DNA of 8,263 nucleotides, taken from Spirochaetaceae bacterium. GTDB taxonomy: Bacteria; Spirochaetota; Spirochaetia; SZUA-6; Fen-1364. Under the pieces are notes generated by a model that saw nothing but the letters and a program-made list of their open reading frames with translations, was not told the origin of the DNA and did no database searches. Positions 6,390-8,263 of this stretch are shown here, one piece after another (positions within the stretch are counted from its first letter, which is position 1; each line of letters starts with the position of its first letter). Location: the NCBI GenBank assembly GCA_003141795.1, contig PLNO01000001.1:29633-37895 (forward strand). The letters run 5' to 3'. Made by a program: the position numbers and the translations under genes.

Positions 6390-6619
6390 TTCTCGAAATC
6401 CTGGATAATCGATTCAGGCAAAGGCGAGTCGAAATCGTCACTTATAGTTATAGTGCCGCGATCGCGACCAGGAACCCGTGCTGCTGGATGATCTGTATAA
6501 GGTACGAGCCGAGCCACGGGCCTGCCGGCGTTTGAAATGATCACTTCCTCTCCGCTCATCACATGCTTGAGCAGTTTGGAGAGGTGGGTTTTTGCCTCGT
6601 GGATATTGGCTTTCAGCAT
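6386..6619 (-). CDS. Phd/YefM-family antitoxin partner of the PIN toxin
   Basis: From ATG 6619 the protein is 77 residues: MLKANIHEAKTHLSKLLKHV, then GEEVIISNAGRPVARLVP (23-40) and a C-terminal acidic segment ISDDFDSPLPESIIQDFE (59-76). These are typical of Phd antitoxins paired with PIN toxins: an N-terminal DNA-binding fold and a toxin-wrapping tail. An in-frame ATG at 6643 would add eight residues (MDLVYFSS), but NIHEAKTHLS normally sits within five residues of the start, so I prefer 6619. Neither ATG has a Shine-Dalgarno site; the promoter ends seven bases before 6619, so a leaderless mRNA is possible. The stop overlaps the toxin GTG by four bases. Confidence 0.9.
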   Translation of the reverse strand: MLKANIHEAKTHLSKLLKHVMSGEEVIISNAGRPVARLVPYTDHPAARVPGRDRGTITISDDFDSPLPESIIQDFEK

Positions 6620-6625
6620 AGATGA

Positions 6626-6654
6626 AAAGTAGACTAAGTCCATGACTAAGTCAA
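6626..6654 (-). promoter_or_regulatory. Phd-PIN promoter overlapped by paired GACTAAGTC operator
   Basis: On the minus strand TTGACT (6654-6649), a 17-base spacer and TACTTT (6631-6626) make a sigma70-like promoter. Two exact copies of GACTAAGTC (6632-6640 and 6644-6652), each nearly self-complementary and 12 bases apart, cover the -35 region and spacer. Such paired sites on one helical face are typical of autoregulated Phd-type operons. Binding is inferred. Confidence 0.55.
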
Positions 6655-6682
6655 GGCGGGGTGGAAGCCTCTAACGCGTTGA

Positions 6683-6862
6683 TCATAGAGGATCGAACGG
6701 AACATGAATGACGGCAGGAATTCGTAGAAAGCGTGCAGCATCGAGCGAGAGAAGGCGCGCGCCGGTTTCGAGCGCGGTTGAGGCAATCCAGACATCATTT
6801 GTGGGGACGGGCAGTCCCTGAGTTTTGAGCGCCTTTATCATGGTTCCGTAGCGCTCTGCACC
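6683..6862 (-). pseudogene. PIN-domain toxin, C-terminal fragment (second one)
   Basis: The minus strand reads AERYGTMIKALKTQGLPVPT then NDVWIASTALETGARLLSLD and ends FDPL with TGA at 6685-6683. LPVPTNDVWIAS...GARLLSLD is the hallmark C-terminal half of VapC PIN toxins. The N-terminal half with the first catalytic aspartate is missing; homology stops exactly where the 32-base palindrome begins. It accounts for the otherwise empty stretch between the Phd operator and the Uma2 gene. Confidence 0.85.
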
Positions 6863-6892
6863 CCCTTCAATTGCCGTGGCAATTGAAGGGGG
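6861..6892. repeat. Near-perfect 32-base palindrome
   Basis: Two exact 15-base arms, CCCCCTTCAATTGCC and its reverse complement, flank two central bases GT. There is no T-run on either side, so it is not a typical terminator. It sits at the break point of the PIN fragment and just upstream of the Uma2 start, whose ribosome site lies partly in the right arm. It may be a transposon end, a recombination scar or a regulatory hairpin. Confidence 0.85.
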
Positions 6893-6905
6893 ATACTATG
6901 GTGAT

Positions 6906-7514
6906 ATGTCGACTCATGTATCCGTGAACGGGAAAACCGAGCGCGAGCTCTGGACCGCAAAAGACTTCCTTGACTGGCTTGCCCCCGGGGTCCACGCCGA
7001 TCTCATCGATGGGGAGCGTTTCATGCACTCACCTGTATCTTTGCGGCATGCAAGGCTGCTGAACTTTGTCGATGGACTCCTGCGTATCTACATCGAGATG
7101 AAAGATCTTGGCGAGCTTTACCGGGAGGTTGTCGCGGTGAGATTGAGCGCCCGTAACGTCTTTCTCCCGGATCTCGCTTTCTTTACCACCGACCAGGTGC
7201 CACGGCTTGGGGCCACGTTCGCTTCTGAGGCCCCCGCACTGGCTGTCGAAGCCCTTTCGGAGTGGTCGGCGGACAGGGACGTGGGACCCAAGTTCGTGGA
7301 ATACGAACATGCCGGTGTGCGGGAATACTGGGTGCTGGACTCCGAAACCCTCGCTCATCGCTTCTACAGGAGGGAAGGGGAGATCCTCGTGGAGTTTGCC
7401 GCGGGGGAGCCGGTGATTCGCTCGGAGGTCGTGCGCGGCTTCTGGATGGAGCGCGCGTGGCTGGATCCGGATCATTTACCCAAGATCACGGAGGCTCTCA
7501 GGCGGCTTGCGTGA
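6906..7514 (+). CDS. Uma2-family (DUF820) restriction-endonuclease-fold protein
   Basis: The protein has 202 residues from ATG 6906 (a GTG at 6876 would add ten residues reaching into the palindrome). It shows the Uma2 layout: TAKDFLDWLAPGVHADLIDGERFMHSP (18-43 region), then the PD-(D/E)XK core with Asp89 in NVFLPDLAF, Glu115 in LAVEALSEWS and Lys129 in GPKFVEYEHAGVREYWVLD (127-145). The usual EVLSPS is EALSEW here. A GGTGA lies directly before the ATG and a G-run 14 bases upstream. Family members are common in TA-rich and mobile regions, but their target is poorly known; nuclease function is inferred from the fold. It is not clearly part of an operon. Confidence 0.88.
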   Translation: MSTHVSVNGKTERELWTAKDFLDWLAPGVHADLIDGERFMHSPVSLRHARLLNFVDGLLRIYIEMKDLGELYREVVAVRLSARNVFLPDLAFFTTDQVPRLGATFASEAPALAVEALSEWSADRDVGPKFVEYEHAGVREYWVLDSETLAHRFYRREGEILVEFAAGEPVIRSEVVRGFWMERAWLDPDHLPKITEALRRLA

Positions 7515-7538
7515 GGGCGATTGCCGTGGAACTGCGTT

Positions 7539-7591
7539 GATGTACGTTTCGTACAGTTCTTTCTGTCTGTCCCTCGGAGAGCCACGATGAA
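7539..7591. repeat. 53-base dispersed direct repeat, copy B
   Basis: This is the partner of 4535-4587. Here the inverted repeat is perfect, TGTACG-TTT-CGTACA, followed by a pyrimidine-rich run GTTCTTTCTGTCTGT that could make it a weak terminator for the Uma2 gene. It lies between Uma2 and hicBA, as copy A lies between the caspase and yefM-yoeB. The sequence after the repeat differs in the two places, so it is not simply part of a duplicated TA promoter. Confidence 0.65.
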
Positions 7592-7629
7592 GCCCGGTTA
7601 CAGCGGTAGTCGATAATCCTTGTGAACTT

Positions 7630-7638
7630 TGGTATACT
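7630..7638 (+). promoter_or_regulatory. Extended -10 promoter for hicBA
   Basis: TGGTATACT is an extended -10 element (TG, one base, TATACT) 20 bases before the hicB ATG. No good -35 hexamer is seen at 16-18 bases upstream, as is common with extended -10 sites. The ribosome site AGAGG (7647-7651) follows. Confidence 0.45.
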
Positions 7639-7658
7639 ATTCATTAAGAGGAAACGAT

Positions 7659-7871
7659 ATGCAGCGCACCTTCACTCTTGAATATTGGCTTGACGACAAC
7701 TGGTATGTCGGCAGAATCAAAGAGGTGCCAGGCGTTTTCAGCCAGGGAGAGACCCTGAATGACTTGGAAGAGAATATTGTCGATGCTTATAAAATGATAA
7801 TCTCGGAGCAGGAAGAGGGTTATGCGCCTTCTACAGAAATTTTGCGCAAAGAAGTTACCGTGACAATGTGA
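7659..7871 (+). CDS. hicB: HicB-family antitoxin (short form)
   Basis: The 70-residue protein has the HicB partial RNase-H fold: FTLEYWLDDNWYVGRIKEVPGVFSQGETLNDLEENIVDAYKMII (5-48), with the PGVFSQGETLNDLEENI motif (24-40) diagnostic of the family. It should bind and mask HicA. Known long HicB proteins carry a further C-terminal ribbon-helix-helix or helix-turn-helix DNA-binding domain; this one ends at VTVTM, so autorepression would need another protein or does not occur. The start at 7659 is supported by AGAGG eight bases upstream; a TTG at 7629 would add ten residues overlapping the promoter. The stop overlaps hicA by four bases. Codon choice is more AT-rich than the fkp operon, suggesting transfer. 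Confidence 0.9.
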   Translation: MQRTFTLEYWLDDNWYVGRIKEVPGVFSQGETLNDLEENIVDAYKMIISEQEEGYAPSTEILRKEVTVTM

Positions 7872-8050
7872 ATCGAAAACAATTCATAAAGCAGCTCGTA
7901 CAAAATGGATGTTATTTGAAACGGAGTGGAAGTCGCCACGACTTGTACGTAAATCCGCGCATTGGAAAATCCGTCCCTGTTCCCAGACACTCAGAGATTA
8001 AAGACTCACTGTGCCGGCTCATAAGACGTCAGCTTGAGCTTGACAAATAG
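7868..8050 (+). CDS. hicA: HicA-family mRNA interferase toxin
   Basis: The protein of 60 residues has the double-stranded-RNA-binding-like fold of HicA toxins, which cleave mRNA independently of or on ribosomes. The catalytic histidine is His24 in KRSGSRHDLYVNP (18-30), and PVPRHSEIKDSLCRLIRRQLEL (37-58) matches the conserved C-terminal PxHxEIxxxLxxxIxKQxGL pattern. The start is GTG at 7868, sharing GTGA with the hicB stop. The antitoxin comes first, the reverse of the classical E. coli hicAB order. No damage is visible. About 16 bases after its stop, a caspase fragment begins. Confidence 0.92.
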   Translation: MNRKQFIKQLVQNGCYLKRSGSRHDLYVNPRIGKSVPVPRHSEIKDSLCRLIRRQLELDK

Positions 8051-8066
8051 GTCTCTCGTCCCGACT

Positions 8067-8165
8067 GCCGTTACGTACTTCGTTGACCTTGTAATGGGCG
8101 GCGCTGAGTCTTCTCCTCAACTCGAATGCCCCGAGGATCGCCGCAAAGCAACCATCTTCTCGTAA
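8067..8165 (+). pseudogene. Caspase gene fragment 3 (C-terminus with internal deletion)
   Basis: The frame reads AVTYFVDLVMGGAESSPQLE and then CPEDRRKATIFS with stop TAA 8163-8165. The ending PQLECPEDRRKA-IFS is nearly identical to the intact caspase C-terminus, and the DNA around ACGTACTTC (8073-8081) matches the intact GAFTYF codons. Between those anchors 39 bases replace 105, a net in-frame loss of 66. No catalytic region is present. It begins about 16 bases after the hicA stop. Confidence 0.8.
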
Positions 8166-8224
8166 AGGCCTGACGGCGCGGGCGCGACGCCGTGGCGTAC
8201 CGCGCCAACGGCGTCCTCAGCAAC

Positions 8225-8263
8225 CGCCTCTTCAACAGTTTCTCCCACCTCACGCGCCTCGTT
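8225..8263 (+). repeat. Tail repeat, copy 2, within a frame open to the window edge
   Basis: This is the partner of 4377-4415. Its frame is open from 8174 to the edge and reads RRGRDAVAYRANGVLSNRLF then NSFSHLTRLV. The composition looks protein-like, with GTG at 8192 a possible start, but I recognise no family. It may be the beginning of a gene that continues outside the window. Confidence 0.5.

Noticed and set aside
6898..6900. ATG at 6898 as Uma2 start
   Set aside because: It is out of frame with the Uma2 coding sequence; the in-frame ATG at 6906 fits family starts.
4377..7591. Possible integron cassette array (TA genes separated by repeats)
   Set aside because: No attC-like pairs with GTTRRRY/RYYYAAC core sites flank the genes, one TA module is inverted, and no integrase is visible.
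4535..7591. Repeats as part of a CRISPR array
   Set aside because: Only two copies exist, about 3 kb apart, with genes between them and no spacers.
8171..8196. ACGGCG...CGCCGT inverted repeat after caspase fragment 3 as a terminator
   Set aside because: The stem is six pairs with a nine-base loop and no T-run follows; in GC-rich DNA this is expected by chance.
8071..8253. 60-codon minus-strand frame near the right edge
   Set aside because: It is the complement of caspase fragment 3 and the tail repeat; the arginine-rich translation is typical of a shadow frame.
1..8263. tRNA, rRNA or riboswitch genes
   Set aside because: I looked for cloverleaf-like stretches and conserved rRNA or riboswitch cores and saw none on either strand.

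Overview
This is a bacterial window with dense coding, ATG/GTG/TTG starts, Shine-Dalgarno sites and sigma70-like promoters. Base composition is moderately GC-rich by eye, with a more AT-rich stretch over hicBA. Nothing places it in a phylum. Fkp-type fucokinase, a stand-alone caspase-like protease, Uma2 and many toxin-antitoxin (TA) modules together suggest a large-genome environmental or uncultured bacterium, but that is inference.

Left block (1-3428): two co-directional genes. The first is the 3' nine-tenths of a bifunctional L-fucokinase/fucose-1-phosphate guanylyltransferase (Fkp), cut by the window edge. The second, 15 bases downstream, is an inositol-monophosphatase-fold phosphatase. 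They look like a sugar-activation operon supplying GDP-fucose or a related nucleotide sugar for surface glycans.

Middle and right block (3429-8263): an accessory island. It opens with one intact caspase-family protease (metacaspase/orthocaspase type, His81/Cys138) with its own promoter and ribosome site. It continues with three intact TA modules: YefM-YoeB (+), Phd-VapC/PIN (-) and HicB-HicA (+). There is also one Uma2 nuclease-fold gene. Between them lies debris: two PIN-toxin fragments, an antitoxin tail with a RelE/ParE toxin broken by one nonsense codon, and fragments of at least two further caspase copies.

The striking pattern is that each intact TA module has a caspase-gene fragment at the 3' end of its toxin gene. 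The same-strand modules YefM-YoeB and HicB-HicA also each follow a copy of a 53-base repeat that carries a small palindrome. A second repeat, which looks protein-coding, follows both the intact caspase and the last caspase fragment and runs off the right edge. The region therefore looks like a serially duplicated caspase/TA array in partial decay, likely to continue beyond the window. Whether caspase and toxins cooperate, or the caspase genes are only a recombination sink, cannot be decided from sequence alone.
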